A DNA stretch of 64,000 bases, from NCBI GenBank assembly GCA_033439295.1, contig JAVTLE010000014.1:2852001-2916000 (forward strand), written 5' to 3'. The translations under genes were made by a program, and so were the position numbers. Numbering within the stretch: the first letter of the stretch is position 1; each line of letters begins with the position of its first letter. Shown here in pieces: positions 7,937 through 20,000 of the stretch. Below the pieces are notes generated by a model that was not told the origin of the DNA, made no database searches, and saw only the letters and a program-made list of their open reading frames with translations. The stretch comes from Deuterostichococcus epilithicus (lineage: Eukaryota; Chlorophyta; Trebouxiophyceae; Prasiolales; Stichococcaceae).

Positions 7937-8857
7937 GGGCGTTCGCCGGGGGCGAGACGCGAGTTTGATCGGGTCGCTCGAAAGGGACCAGCCGAAAGGG
8001 GAGCAGCCAGGTCGCTAATAGGGCCGGCCGAGGAAGGGCAGCACCCCGTAGCGAAAACGGCTACAGCAAAATGACACACGTAACATGCAGCAGCTGGCAT
8101 GGCAAGCTCGTGCTATACAATCGCAGGACTCATACTGATAGCACATCAGCATGCTCCAGGACACTCACGGCTCGGGGTGGGAATCAATATCATAAGATGT
8201 GCACGCAAATCAGCGCGACGTGAAGTTTCCACGCCGAAAGCACTCGCACATCACTGCAGAAGCCTTTGTGACATGTGCTGAAACAAGCAGGCGCGATTTG
8301 CCGCATGCAGCCAAGCATCCCCAGCCAGGCACAGCCGTTGGGGATAAAAGTCCAAATTTTTCCCCCGTCGTTGATCCCTCCGAAACGCCCCTTCTGCAAT
8401 CTGCTGCAGCGCGCAGTGGCTGCCAGCTGCAGCAGCTGTGCAACCTGCGTGCGGAGCGCTCTGCAGCCCGAAGGCTTCCGTATCACAGTCTGCGTCTGGC
8501 AATCGCGAATACCACCCTCGTTATAAGGATGGTTTCATAGGACGGGTGTGCTTCTCCGTTCTATGGAAAATCGTACTAAGGGCGCGGAAACGAATCTTAC
8601 ATCGACTCGCCAAATCTTACAACGCCGGCTGCCGGGGCGCCGTTCGGTCGGCCGGCTGCAGCGCGAGGCGCCTGCCTCACGCAAAGCTCTGCAGAATGAC
8701 CCAAGGAACAGCTGACAGACCACGGAAGACCCGAAGACGCAGACTGCAACCGGCAGCAGGCGTAAGAGGTTTCCCGTCGACGATTCTTAGGGTTTACTAT
8801 GGCTAGACGGAAAACTTAAGAGCATAAGTTTGAATCACCGAAGGTGATCAAACTAAA
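7937..8857 (+). repeat. ~0.92-kb dispersed direct repeat, copy B
   Basis: Second copy of the repeat at 1938-2919, same orientation, with start points almost exactly 6.0 kb apart. It lacks the ~60-base insertion of copy A. The copies differ by scattered substitutions and small indels, so they are not very recent. Together they bracket the four snRNA genes. Confidence 0.8.
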
Positions 8858-9375
8858 ACCGTCGCAGAAGGTCGGTACCTTCAGCAGTTGGTCATTACTG
8901 TTCCGCACCCCGAGCATGCAACAGCCCCAGCCCGAGGCTCACCTATCTGCACCTCGCACCTGCTCGGCAGTCGTCATAGTGCCCAAAGGCAGCACTGATG
9001 TCTCAGGGCAACCCTACAGGTAATTGGTCCTAGATTTTGTTGGGACGCTGTTCTTCCATGCAGAACCTTCCGTCGGCTCAACCCTGCTTGGCTGGGCATT
9101 TGTCGCTGCATGTGTGTCGCTATGACCAACCCTGCCCGAGTGCATTTCCAATTGGTACTGGTTGGATTGAATTGATTTGATTTCGATTTCATGAAAGAAA
9201 TCTGTTTGGTGGTCCATACCGTACCACACAGTACAATGGCGGCAACGGCGGTAGATGCTGACGATGCCCCCCCCAATAAACAGCCAATACACATGAGAAG
9301 TGCTTCGCATCCAAGGAACTACTTTGGTGATACGTATACTGGTCATCGCAACACCGTTCTAGAATCCCAGTGGCA
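8858..9375. other. Region upstream of ABA4
   Basis: No gene recognised. It presumably contains the ABA4 promoter and 5' leader. No clear core promoter motif was found. Confidence 0.4.
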
Positions 9376-10397
9376 ATGGCCGTGACTGCCCATTTGCAGG
9401 CTGTGCTCGGATCGTGCAGACTCCAGCTTGCGCACAACCCGACCTGTCAGCTGCAGACCTGCAGATCAAAATTGATACATCATGGCGTATCGTACAGAAA
9501 TCACAGGCGCAAAGGTGCGCAGGATCGATGGTGCAGGGCCATTGAGCACCTGCCGGCACGATGCCACAGCATGCATGTCAAAGTGTGTGAATCTGCCGTG
9601 CAGGCTGTACGGCTGTAAGGTGTGCAGCGGCTCTGTCACCTGAGACGCTGTTCACAGTCACAACGGTCGCCGTCATGCCCATATATACGATGATGGTGGG
9701 CTTTCCCCACTGGCGCCAGGTGCGATGCCAGGCTCTGTCTCAAGGGTTCACCGCAGCAGGCCTCTGTTTAGCGGTTACAGCTCGACACATTCCTCGCTTG
9801 CAGACGCGTATGCTGCTCAGGTCCCGACTAGCAATGGCCACGGCCAGCCTCATGTACGCAACGGCATGCTTCGGCTGGCTGGCGACGGGCAAACTGCAGG
9901 AACTGGGCATGGCGCTGCACCAGGGCCTCTCTCAACAGGCACGATGGACTGCTGCGGCTTGAAAAATTGCTTGTCACAGCCCAGGATTGCCATCGAAGTT
10001 TCTCGTCTCGATTGCAGAGGGTGGCCTGGTTTGCCGGCCTCGCGCAGAGCAGGGAAATCACGTGCCTCGCTTGGATGCACCTCCTCCTGCTAGACCTCTT
10101 CCAGGCCCGGTGAGATCAGCTTTTGGCAACCCTGATGCGCATTATCGAACCTTACAGCACGACATGTAGCCCAACGTTCAGACGCATGAATCGTATCTCA
10201 AACTGTTGCGCAGGTACGTATTCATGGACGGACTGCGGCGCAGGATACCCACGAGGCACTCGATCGTGCTGTGCTTCATGTTCGGCCCCATCGGCCTGCT
10301 GTCACATCTCGTGACTGATCAGCTGGTGACGCGAAGGCGGAAAAGCAGCGCAGATGAGGCGGTGCAGCAAGCGGTGTTGGATAGCTTGCAACTATGA
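9376..10397 (+). CDS. ABA4: ABA4-family protein (neoxanthin synthesis), plastid membrane
   Basis: Exons 9376-9514, 9628-9719, 9804-9938, 10018-10109 and 10214-10397 give 213 residues with all phases consistent. ABA4 (DUF4281) is needed for neoxanthin formation from violaxanthin in plant plastids. The match covers the whole core: TVTTVAVMPIYTMMV, then CLAWMHLLLLDLFQARYVF, MDGLRRRIPTRHS and LCFMFGPIGLLSHLVTD, which follow the Arabidopsis protein closely and supply four hydrophobic segments. The first exon is rich in Ser, Arg and Thr and looks like a transit peptide, but the ATG at 9376 is a choice. The third intron (from 9939) begins GC instead of GT. The gene is convergent with LOG. Confidence 0.88.
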
Positions 10398-10680
10398 GCC
10401 TGACCTGTGCGTGCGCTTTGCTGTAGATTCGAGTTGGCACTTTCGCGAGTTGAGGGAGAATCAACGACTGTGAATCATTCGAGATTGATTCACGCACGAC
10501 CTCTTGACAACGCTTCCTGGCAGCCAAGCGGGATCAACCCCGTGCGTTGCCTGGCAATTTGCCGTCCGCTGCCAACTTGATGATGGACGGCGGAGCTGCG
10601 TGTTGGAAGAGGGCGCGATGGTCAGAACTCTTCTGATGTCCGTTCAGGTCAAGATTGAGCAACAATATCGCTCGTGTGCG

Positions 10681-12001
10681 TCAGTTGGCAGCCTCACCTT
10701 GAAAGCCTTCGAGACTGTCGAGCACCTCTGCTGGCGTGGCGCCGCTGATGACAATGTCGCGACTCGTCGGCCGTACAAAGCCCTGCGAGCATCGATGTGC
10801 AAGCTGTTGGCCAATGTCGCAGCGTGCCAGCTGTCAGCGGGCATGCAAGCGTAAGCAATAATGGCCCACACACCTCCTGTACACAGTGGTCGAAGAATGA
10901 CAAAAGGTGGTCGTAGTAGCCGTTGATGTTGAGCAGCGCCACAGGTTTCTCATGGAAGCCCAGCTGCAGCCATGTGACCATCTCCAGTGCCTCTTCGAGC
11001 GTGCCGTAGCCGCCAGGCAGGCACACGAAGGCGTCTGCCTCCGATGCCATCTCCGCCTGAGGACAGGACCGCCTGTTCCAGTGAGCTGAAGCGGCAACAG
11101 CAGCAGGTCTCGGCGATGTGTGTCTTACGCTGATTCAGGCCTGCTAATGCGAAACCAGAAGACTCACTTTGCGGGTGTGCATGTCTGGGACGATGCGCAC
11201 TTCGCCCACTGCCTCGCCTGAAACTTCGCGCGGCTCAAGTGCTGCCGGAATGACGCCGATCACGGAGCCTTCACCCAGCAGCTGGGACACCTGCGTGCAG
11301 ACGCGGCAGAAAGGACCGAGTGAACAACTCCGGATCCGGAGCTCTGCTAGTGACAGCATCCGAGCCTCGGTTGCTGCGCACCGTGCTGGCAACCTTTCCC
11401 ATCAGCCCCACTGACCCGCCTCCATAAACCAGACCCAGACCTCTCCGCGCCAGCTCCTCACCAAGGGCCTATGGCATTTAACATGGTGCCTGAAACGAGG
11501 ACGACCGTGACACCAAGTGTTGCTTCGGCATGCATGAAGCGTCGAGTTCCAGGAGCACGGCATGTGGAAGCCGCAGCGCGCATGCAGTGGTTCTGGAATC
11601 ACCTGCGCTGCGTCCATGTAGACTGGCGAGTTGCCTGTAGCAACATGTCATTGAGTTCAAAGTCTAGCGGCTGCATCTGTCCACGCTTGGTCTGTATCTA
11701 GTGTTGCCAGAGGTTCAGGGCACCATGGCGCACCTGCGCTGGCACCGCAGAACACAGCAATGCGGGTGAACCGGCTGCCTGAATGGTTGCTCGCGCGCCA
11801 TGCTGTTTTGTCGTGAGCCGGGACACCTGTGCCAATTTCCTCGGCCGACTGGCTGCCTGCTTGAGGCTGAGGCATTGCGGCAACGGCGCGGCGTGCACGG
11901 CCCACGGCGCTGTGTGATCTGAAGTTGCCTATGCGCGAAACTGCCTGACGCAGTGTTTTCTGAATGCTGACGATATCGCGCCAGTTGCACGCAAAGGACA
12001 T
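10681..12001 (-). CDS. LOG: Cytokinin riboside 5'-monophosphate phosphoribohydrolase (LOG family)
   Basis: Minus-strand exons 11734-12001, 11603-11634, 11382-11468, 11168-11290, 10874-11056 and 10681-10782 encode 264 residues in phase. LOG enzymes release active cytokinin bases from nucleotides. All hallmarks are present: [20 protein letters not shown] at the core start, [26 protein letters not shown], the DMHTRKAEM stretch and the catalytic [12 protein letters not shown] motif. It closes with [15 protein letters not shown] and GFV. About 75 N-terminal residues precede the core and may be a targeting or disordered region; a later Met (MPQPQAGSQ) is an alternative start. It is divergent from the HOS1-like gene, with about 355 bases between. 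Confidence 0.92.
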
Positions 12002-12356
12002 CGCGCAAGTGCCATGTGTGCATCAGGTCATTTCAGGTGGCTGGACTGCAGGTTTGGCATTCCACATTCGCAACGTTGAGAGCCAGTTCATGCTCTGTCG
12101 CTTCTCGTGCAACACTCTTGGCCTTTATGCTCCTATCGCGACAAGGATCGCGGTGTGTCAATTGTTGCCGCGGCTTTGCCATACAGCAGTCCAGGCAATC
12201 TGAACCAGACGTGCAGCAGGTGTTTCTCGGTTTCGCGACTCCTGCCTCTGTTTGTGCTCTACCCTGGAAGACACCTGGTTGCTAGCGACTTCATTGATGC
12301 GTATGGAATCTCGCTGCTGATCCGAACAACCATTAGCAGCTGCGCCGTGAGCTGCC
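12002..12356. other. Divergent intergenic region LOG / HOS1-like
   Basis: About 355 bases between two start codons on opposite strands, presumably a shared promoter region. No RING-type Cys/His-rich frame is present that could extend the HOS1-like gene upstream. Confidence 0.5.
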
Positions 12357-15300
12357 ATGGCAACCGCTGCGCTGGACGGCCTCATCAGCAGCAAGCCGGG
12401 AGACTGGCTGCTGCAGCGGCAGCCGTCGGGCCAGCGCCTGCTGAACGTGCTGCACCAGCAGTGCGCCGCCGCGGGCTTCGCGCCGCAGTCCGCCGCGCAG
12501 GACGACGTCGCCTGCCTGCACTCCCTGTGAGCACACCGTTTGCAGCCGCTTCATGCCACACTGGCCAGATCTGCTCGGCAGGGTTGCACCAGCGACTCAA
12601 CGCCGGTACCAGAAAGCGCATGGCACAGCATGCTGCTTGCCGGCGCTGCCGCCAAGGCAGAGGCGTCAAGGAGTGGCAACGACGCCAATTCGGCCCACAT
12701 CCGCCGCCGCTGCGCAGGTTCGACGTGGCGCTGGAGCAGGGCCTGGGCGAGCTGCTGGTGGACTATGTGGCGGAGGTGTGCGGCGACCCCTTCTTTACAA
12801 GCGCTGACCCGGTGGAGGCGTACCTCATGGACGGGCGGTGCGTGCAGCAGTGGGCGCACCGCGCGCTGCACCGCTCCCGCGCCCGCTTCCTGCAGGTGCT
12901 CTCCCTCTTCCTTCTCCTGCCTTCTCCTCTCGCCGTGCGTGCCTCTGGATGCTGAGCGATCCTTGACCACTCTGGCTGTTGCGCCCGTGCGTCTGCGTTA
13001 TGACTGTGTCATCCATTGATGGATCGACAATATTTGGGTGCGGGTGTGGATGCCATTGCTGTGGCGCACGTTGGGCTGCAGCAGCGGATGCAGAGTAGTT
13101 TGCAAGCCTGCGCATTCCAAGCCTTGCGAATGCTGGCGGGCGGCTGACGTAGCGCCAACACGAACGCACCTCGCAGGGGCTGCAGCAGGGGCTGGCCTCG
13201 CCGGCGACGGCGACGGTGCTGGCGACTGAGGCGGGCCGTCTGCACGCGCTCACGCTGGTTCTGCGGGCCCTGGCGCAGCCAGACCCCCCGGCCGGCGAAT
13301 ACCCCAGGTACTTTCACCATCCAAAGTGTATTGCACCCTTTCGGTGGACGCCTGGCGAACCATGCGCACCGCAACATCGCCCCACATGTCGCCATGCCAG
13401 TGTCGACCCTGAGCGTGCGGCACTGGGTGGGTGCGCACAGGATGCCATTGCAGCATCCCCGCGCGCACGCCGTGGTGCTGTTGCATGACGTTTGTCACCT
13501 CACACCTTCTGTTGTGCACGTGCAGCGCGGACGCTGGCGACTTGGCGGAGGCGCGCCGCCTGCTGCAGGCGGTGCACGTGGCGGAGTGGGCGCTGCACGC
13601 TCACGGGCCTGGCGGCCGGCGGTGGGGCGCCTTTGCGTCAGAGCAGGAGTGGCGGGCCGTCGCCAACCGGCGGCGCGACGCCGCCTCGCCGCAGCCGCTG
13701 TTCCTTGCGCACGCGCTGCAGCGGCTACGCGAGCTGGTGGGTGCTTGCAGTCGAGCAGGGCGCAGCGCTGCATGTCACATGACGGCAGCTCGCCCCCCGT
13801 CCCCGCCACTCACCGGCAGCTGCATGCCAGTCACGATGGTCCAGGCATCCTGTTCCTCGCATCCGCGAACACTGGCTCACCTGGGCCTGGCGGCGCCGCA
13901 GGGCTGCGAGGTGGGGCCGTACCCCTTCGCCAGCCTGGAAAAGGCCGTCGAGCTGTTCCTGAGCGGGCCAACAGACGCCGTCGCCTGGACCGCAAAGCTG
14001 GGTGTGCTGGTGTATGCACTGGCGGACGCCGGCTACGATATCGCGCCAGACAGCCTCAGGTGCACTGCTGCGATCCAACGCACGAGTGCTGACCTTGGCC
14101 TCCACAGCTGCAGAACTCTTGTTGAGCACGGCAGTACACCATGAGCCGTGGCGCTGGTGTCGTCTTGGCAACACTATGATCGCTGCTGCACTTGCGAACT
14201 TGCAGGCACGCCTTTGGCGTGGCGCCGTTGACGGTCACCGGCTGGCAGGCGGCTTTCTGGCTGGACGATGCCGCCCGGGGCCCGGCCGCCGCCGAAAACC
14301 TGGAGCGCGCCTGCCGCGCTCTGCCAGGTCAGCACGCGCCCGCCACTGTGGCCCTCCTCACAGTCTCGTGGCGTGCTCCCACGGAGGTGGCGTGCTCCCA
14401 CGGAGGTGGCGTCATCGCTCGCATGCGAGGTCGCTTGCTGCACTGTGCAGTCAGGGGCCTGCCGGCCGGCGCCGGGAACATCTCGCACCTCACCTTCACC
14501 AATAGCAGAGATGGCTGGACTACCCAATGTGCTGCACCTTTTGGCCAATATATTCCCGCGGCTGGCAGCTTCCCAACCCAGAATCACACCCCTCAGGCGC
14601 CGCCGACGCTGGCACGCCCTGCAAGGTGGTGAGGTTGCTGCTCTTGCACAGCGCCCCCGAGCCCTGTATCTCCCATACCCCTTGCAGGCGCCGCTGACGG
14701 CGACACGCCCTTCATGGTGGTGGAGGCGCTGGCGGCGCGTGGCGCACCGGACGTCGCGCTCGCGGTGCAGCGCTGCCGCGGCGCGCCGCCGGCCGACGTA
14801 CGTCAGGCACAGACGCTGCTGGACGTGCGCCTTGCAGAGGGCCTGCTGACAGAAGCGGTCGTCGAGGTGAGCGGGCCCCGGCCGCGACGGCGCCGTGCCG
14901 GCTGTTCGTCATGGCATCGCGCGCCGCCGCACGTGTGCCGCGCTGCCGAGGGCCATTTTGCGCAAACACTTCGTCCGTCCGACACGATGTTAGTTTGTGC
15001 GCCCTCCGAGGGGCGCAGCGTTGACCTTGGAAGCAGCTCGCTCGACCCCGCTGACAAGACGGTAGACTGCATGGCAGGAGCCATCAGTGCAGCAGTCCCT
15101 GACTGCTCGTGCTCATCATGGTCGAGATGCTCAGCAAATCTGCCTGCAGGTCGAACGCTTCCTGGCTTCGTTGGCGGCCGCCAGCTGCGCGGCCGATGCG
15201 GAGCAGGCGCTCGCGGCGCAGCTGGCCGAGTGGGCGGCGGACAATGGGCAGCTGCAGGCGCTGTCGGCAATGCCGCTGCCCATGGGGCTGGAGACCGCGG

Positions 15301-16662
15301 TGCTGGGCTGGCTGGTGAGCCGTAGCTTGCCTGCAAAGTGGAACTTGCTTGCAGACTATAAGGCGCAGGTTTCATGTTGCAGGAGGTTGCTCTTGATGGT
15401 TAGTTGGCAGCTTCCTGGATCCGGCCACTTGATGGCTGCACACCTCCGCAAGCATCGATAGCGGGGCCCAACACTGCAGCTTGCCACGTTTGGCGTGCTG
15501 AGTGCCATCGTGAGGTGCCACCGCAGAAGCACGCGGCGATCGACGGGCGCGTGCCCGGCGCACAGCTGCCGCTGTTCCTGCTGCAGCGCGGCGCGCTGGC
15601 GGCAGCGGTCGCCGCGAGCAGCGCCCTGGACCAGGCTCTGGCTCAGGGTGCGCACTACTCGCTGCGCCTGCGCCTTATACAGCAGAACCAACACTCACGT
15701 GTGCAAACTCCAGCTCTGCGGGCAGCGTAAGGAAGCCTTCTAGGTCCCGACACCGCCAGACCCCACGCGCGGTCGGTGGGGCAAGCGGCGCAGCTGCCCG
15801 GGACGGCGCCTGCTGTCGAGCGCAGTGCCTCATGTTCCGGTTCCTTGCGCCCCGGCAGGCACGCTGCAGGAGGAGGCGGAGGTGACGCGGCAGCGCCGCG
15901 CCATCGCGGCCATGGCGCGCCGCCTGCAGCCGCCGGGCGCCGCCGCGCCAGGCGCCTTTCTGCAGCCGCTGCCGCCGCTGCCGGCGGGCGGCAGCTCGGC
16001 GATGGAGGCTTCGGACGAGCCTGACGTGGCAGCCGGCGAGCCCCTGACGCCGGCGGAGACACACTTCAGCGCCCGCCTGGGTGCGCCCTCCAGCCCTCTG
16101 GGATGCCTGCTGCGTTACGGTTGCTGCAACCAATGCCATGCGGTCATGCACGCAAAACATCCAGGAGTAGCCGCAGATCAGAAGTATACTGTGTGCACGC
16201 AGGCCGAGCAGGCGCCCAGCCTCCGGGGTGGCAGCCCAGCGCCGTCGATGCTGATGCCACACAGGTATGCCGCGTTGTGCGTTGCCTCCCAACTGTCGCG
16301 TTGTGCGTTGCCTCCCAACTGTGTCACAGACAGCCGCCATGCCAGCGCCTTGTCCAGGAGTCCAGGATACGGCATTTGCACTGTCCTCTCAGCCGTGACA
16401 GCAGGCTTGTTGTAGCTTCAATACTGCTTGGCACAGCCTGAACCAATCGAATCCCCTCACAAGGAGTTCGTGGTGTGCTGTGCAGGCTCCAGAGATCCAG
16501 CCGCCGCCCGCGGGTGGTGCCGGCACACCCGGCTCCGCAAGGCAGATGCAGGAGCATGAGTGGCAGGACGCTATGCGCCTGGAACCGACGCCTCCCCCCT
16601 CCAGTGGGCCGCGCACCAGGCAGGCCGTTAAGAGGCAGCGCATCGCCTCCAGCCGCCGCTGA
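12357..16662 (+). CDS. HOS1-like protein with ELYS-type domain, no RING finger
   Basis: Exons 12357-12526, 12718-12895, 13177-13307, 13526-13736, 13902-14059, 14206-14327, 14688-14866, 15150-15314, 15527-15647, 15859-16080, 16203-16262/4 and 16486-16662 join in phase to 631 residues. HOS1 is a plant nuclear-pore-associated E3 ligase. After splicing, LHSLFDVALEQGLGELLVDY and DPVEAYLMDG resemble the region after the RING in HOS1. The middle (DTPFMVVEALAARGAPDVAL, LLDVRLAEGLLTEA, QLPLFLLQRGALAAAV) resembles the ELYS-like domain. The tail is Pro-rich and ends in a basic stretch (RQAVKRQRIASSRR) that could be a nuclear signal. No RING Cys/His pattern precedes the domain. Family assignment is from memory of motifs, so moderate confidence. 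Confidence 0.7.
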
Positions 16663-17075
16663 TGGCCCCGGCTGGCTGCAGAGTCTGTGCTCTGTTCCCG
16701 TGTCGAGCTCGGACAGAGCACCATCGCTGGTGGTTCGAATTATGCTGCTGTGGTTCGTATGTCCACGTTACAGGTAACCTCGGGCGCAATGCGGCGCCTC
16801 CTGTGGCGGCACGACTGATTGCTGACGGGAAAGTATCTGAGGTGTTCTTATCAGTAGGGTGTGAGCGACAAGCTGGTTCTAGCAATGTCGTTGCAACAGG
16901 CTTACAACAGATTGGCAGTGCAAGGCCTTTGCCGTCATAGAACGACACATTATCTCGCATTATCTTCTTGCAGGCTGGCCTGCTGGCAATACCACCTGAC
17001 TGAGCGGCTCCTGCCTCCCATTGCCTGGCTCGAGACTGCTCGTTGCACCTCGTTTGCCAGACATACGCGCTGGTT
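16663..17075. other. Convergent intergenic region
   Basis: About 410 bases between the 3' ends of the HOS1-like gene and RPC3. No gene recognised. Confidence 0.5.
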
Positions 17076-20000
17076 TCAGCTGGAGGCGAACAGTTCCAAC
17101 GACTGCACCAGGCGCAGCACCTGGCCGCCGACCAGCCTGTCGACGGCCTTGAGGCGCTCTATCTTTGGGCCCGCCGTCTCGACCAGCGCTTCTGCCACTG
17201 CGTCCTTCTTGAGCATCTCGAACAGCTGCGCCACAGTCACACGGCGGGGTGGACCACCGAGAAGCAACACGTCGCAGTGCCGTCTATCATGAGCCCCGAG
17301 CTAATGCAGCACTTGATGCATCCGCAGCAGGTGCCCTCCAGACAGCACCCGGCATCAGCACCATCAGCTGCACGGCGTCACAGCCGGCAACGCCAGAGGC
17401 AGCGAAAGCGGTGCGGGCGCGCATGCGAGGATGCGTGTCGGGAGCCCACCTCGGACTGCTGCTTCATCTCGTGCTCGTAGCGCAGGCGCAGGTTGAGCAG
17501 CGCGTGCACGATGTCGTGCTGCATCGCCCGGAACGCCGCATCCGTGTCCGCCCGGAAGGTGTAGAACGTCTTCGACGGCGCGTGGTCCGTCGACCGCGGA
17601 ATGTCCTGCGCGGCAGTCAAGAGTCCCCTTCACTCACCAGTTTCGCGGCTTGCGCAACCACGAGTGCACATGGCGATTGCGATGGCTGATCAGCCATGGC
17701 CTGCGAGCGGTGGCTTGTGTCAGATTGACAGGCAGGGCCGCCGCCGACTCGTGACTGCACTTTGGCGGGGGACGGGAGGGGAATAGGGAGGGGGTGGCGG
17801 GGGGCGGTGGCGCGCGCCTGCAGGGACAGGTAGCGGGCGCGCAGCATGCGGTACAGCAGCTCCCGGGCGTCCTTGATGGGCAGCAGCGCACGCTCGCTGA
17901 CCGTCTTCTGCTCCAGCTGCTGTCTCGAGCCCGCCAGCAGCTTGAACACCCGCGCGCCCCCCTCCCCGAACTTGTCCCTGCCGCACCACACAAGGCACGG
18001 CGAGACGTTTCACGTGCTGTGCCGCCTTTGGAACACTTTTGCACTTGTAAGCCGGCACGGCTGTCTCTGCTGAGCAGTGACCCGGTGGTCCAGCCGGTGC
18101 CAGACAGCTGACGATCTGCACCTTGTGCCTGCTCGGTAGCACTACTCAATTCTCTGACAGTCGTCAGAGGGGTGTGAAACGCGCCCGGGCTGCTAGCGAG
18201 ATGCCCAATGGCGTGATGCAGAACGGATTTCAAGACAAACCCCTAATCGCTGTTCAGCGGCAGCAGCACCTGAGGGCCGCATCCAGTTCCCGCTGCCGCA
18301 GGATGCGCACGGTGACGGTGATGTTCACGGCGTAGGAGCGCCCCGCCGTCAGTGCGCCCGCCTGGCTGACGACGTTGCCCGCCCGGTAGCCCGTCAGTGT
18401 CCTGCAACATCGCAGCAGACAGCTTGAACACAGCGGATCGCATTTGGGCTGTCGACAGCACGGCCATGAGGCTGAAAGATGATGGAGGTGATTATTGTCG
18501 GTAGCCTGCCAGCGACCTGCAGCACCGCAGCCGACAGCACGGGCCGTGCAGGATGAGACTCTCACAACAGCGAATCGACACACGAGGGTTCTGGGAGTGC
18601 ATCTCTTGATCACTGTGTCGGTATGTCAGCCAGGGGATGGCGCTGGGGTCCGGAGCTGGGGTCTAAAGCTGTGTGTTGCCCCAGATATTTGCTGGATCCG
18701 GCGCCGCACGGGTCGAGCTTGCAACCGGTGCTTGACGAAACCCAAGGCACTCTGAGGGGCCGCCAAACCAGGGTGAATACGCACTGGAGGATGGTGCCGA
18801 GGTCTTTCTCTGGAACGTCCGCGCGGGCGCTGCCGAGCCCCAGGCTCTGCGCGAGCTGGCAGGCTGCCACGATCTGCTGGTGCGTCATCCAGGGCGACAG
18901 CTCCTCCGCCTCCCCCGACTCCCGCGTCACCACCTGTGGCACGTTGCGGACAGTGATTGCGGACAGTGATTGCTCGCAAAGTGATTTCCGGAAGGGCACC
19001 AGCACAGCAGGGTTCTGGCCTCGAATACGGCATCCGCATCCACGTTTGTGACGCGCCAAGGGTCTTCAGCACGCCTCAGCGAGAGCAACACCCAATCGTT
19101 CTGCAACGGGACCGCGCAGGACTCACGGCCTCGGCTGCGGCGCCCAAGGCGCGCAGCCTGAGCCTGCACGGGGGTGTACAGAATGATCAGAACCGACCTG
19201 GAAGGGCGGCTGTCCTGTCCCGGGCGGCCGCCGCAGCATGGCGGCCACCACCGCCGCGGCGGGCGCCCCGTGGCGCTGCCTGATGTACGCCACGCAAGCA
19301 GCATCACGCAGCCGCCGTGAGAACTCCTCCTGGTTGACCCGCCACAGCAGGCTGTCGTCGTGCGAGCCCAACAGCCCGTTTACCGCCGGCGCCGCGTCTG
19401 CAAAGGCGATTGCGGCCCGTGTTGGGAGAGGTGCCTCCCTCGCGCATTGCCAGGGGAACATACATCTGAAGTTGGACGTAGCCCCGCCTGGCATCGCCCC
19501 AGCGCCGCGACCATGTGAGCACGGAACGCAGCAATTGCGCGGTCGGGCCGGAAGCTGTGGCATCCACGCAAAGCTGCCCACCGAGCCGATGAATGCGACT
19601 CCTTGCGCAAGCAGACGCACACCTTCTTCATCTTGCCCCAGTGCCCTGTTCATCCGTCGCCGCTTTGCAGTGGGCGAGGCCGGGTCCGGCAGCACGCCGT
19701 TGGCGACCTGCGAGCGGCCCACGTTGAAGCGCTCCTGCTCGAAGGCGACGGCCGCTTCCCGCGCGCGCACCGCGGCCGGCGCCATGTCCGCCTCCTGCCG
19801 CTGCCGCTGGCTCGCGCCCCTCCGCTGCATGGATGCCGGGTGCGGCTGCGGCGACGGGTCCACAGCATCAGCACGTCGGCGGTCACACGGCAACTCTGTG
19901 CATCAGCCGACGCTGGCGGTCCTGGGTCTGGACCGCGCAGCAAAGCAGCGTCAGGGCGGCCTCAGTTTGCCGGCATGTCAGCCCCTGCAGGGCCTCTGCG

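Noticed and set aside
1938-8857. The two direct repeats as long terminal repeats of a retroelement
   Set aside because: No TG/CA ends, no target duplication and no reverse transcriptase or other element protein between them; the interval instead holds snRNA genes.
12107-12955. 282-codon plus-strand frame across the start of the HOS1-like gene
   Set aside because: It is in the wrong frame relative to the HOS1/ELYS-like motifs and would ignore well-placed splice sites; an artefact of high GC.
16720-16800. Possible tRNA-type B-box GTTCGAATT near 16733
   Set aside because: No pairing arms and wrong spacing to any A-box-like sequence.
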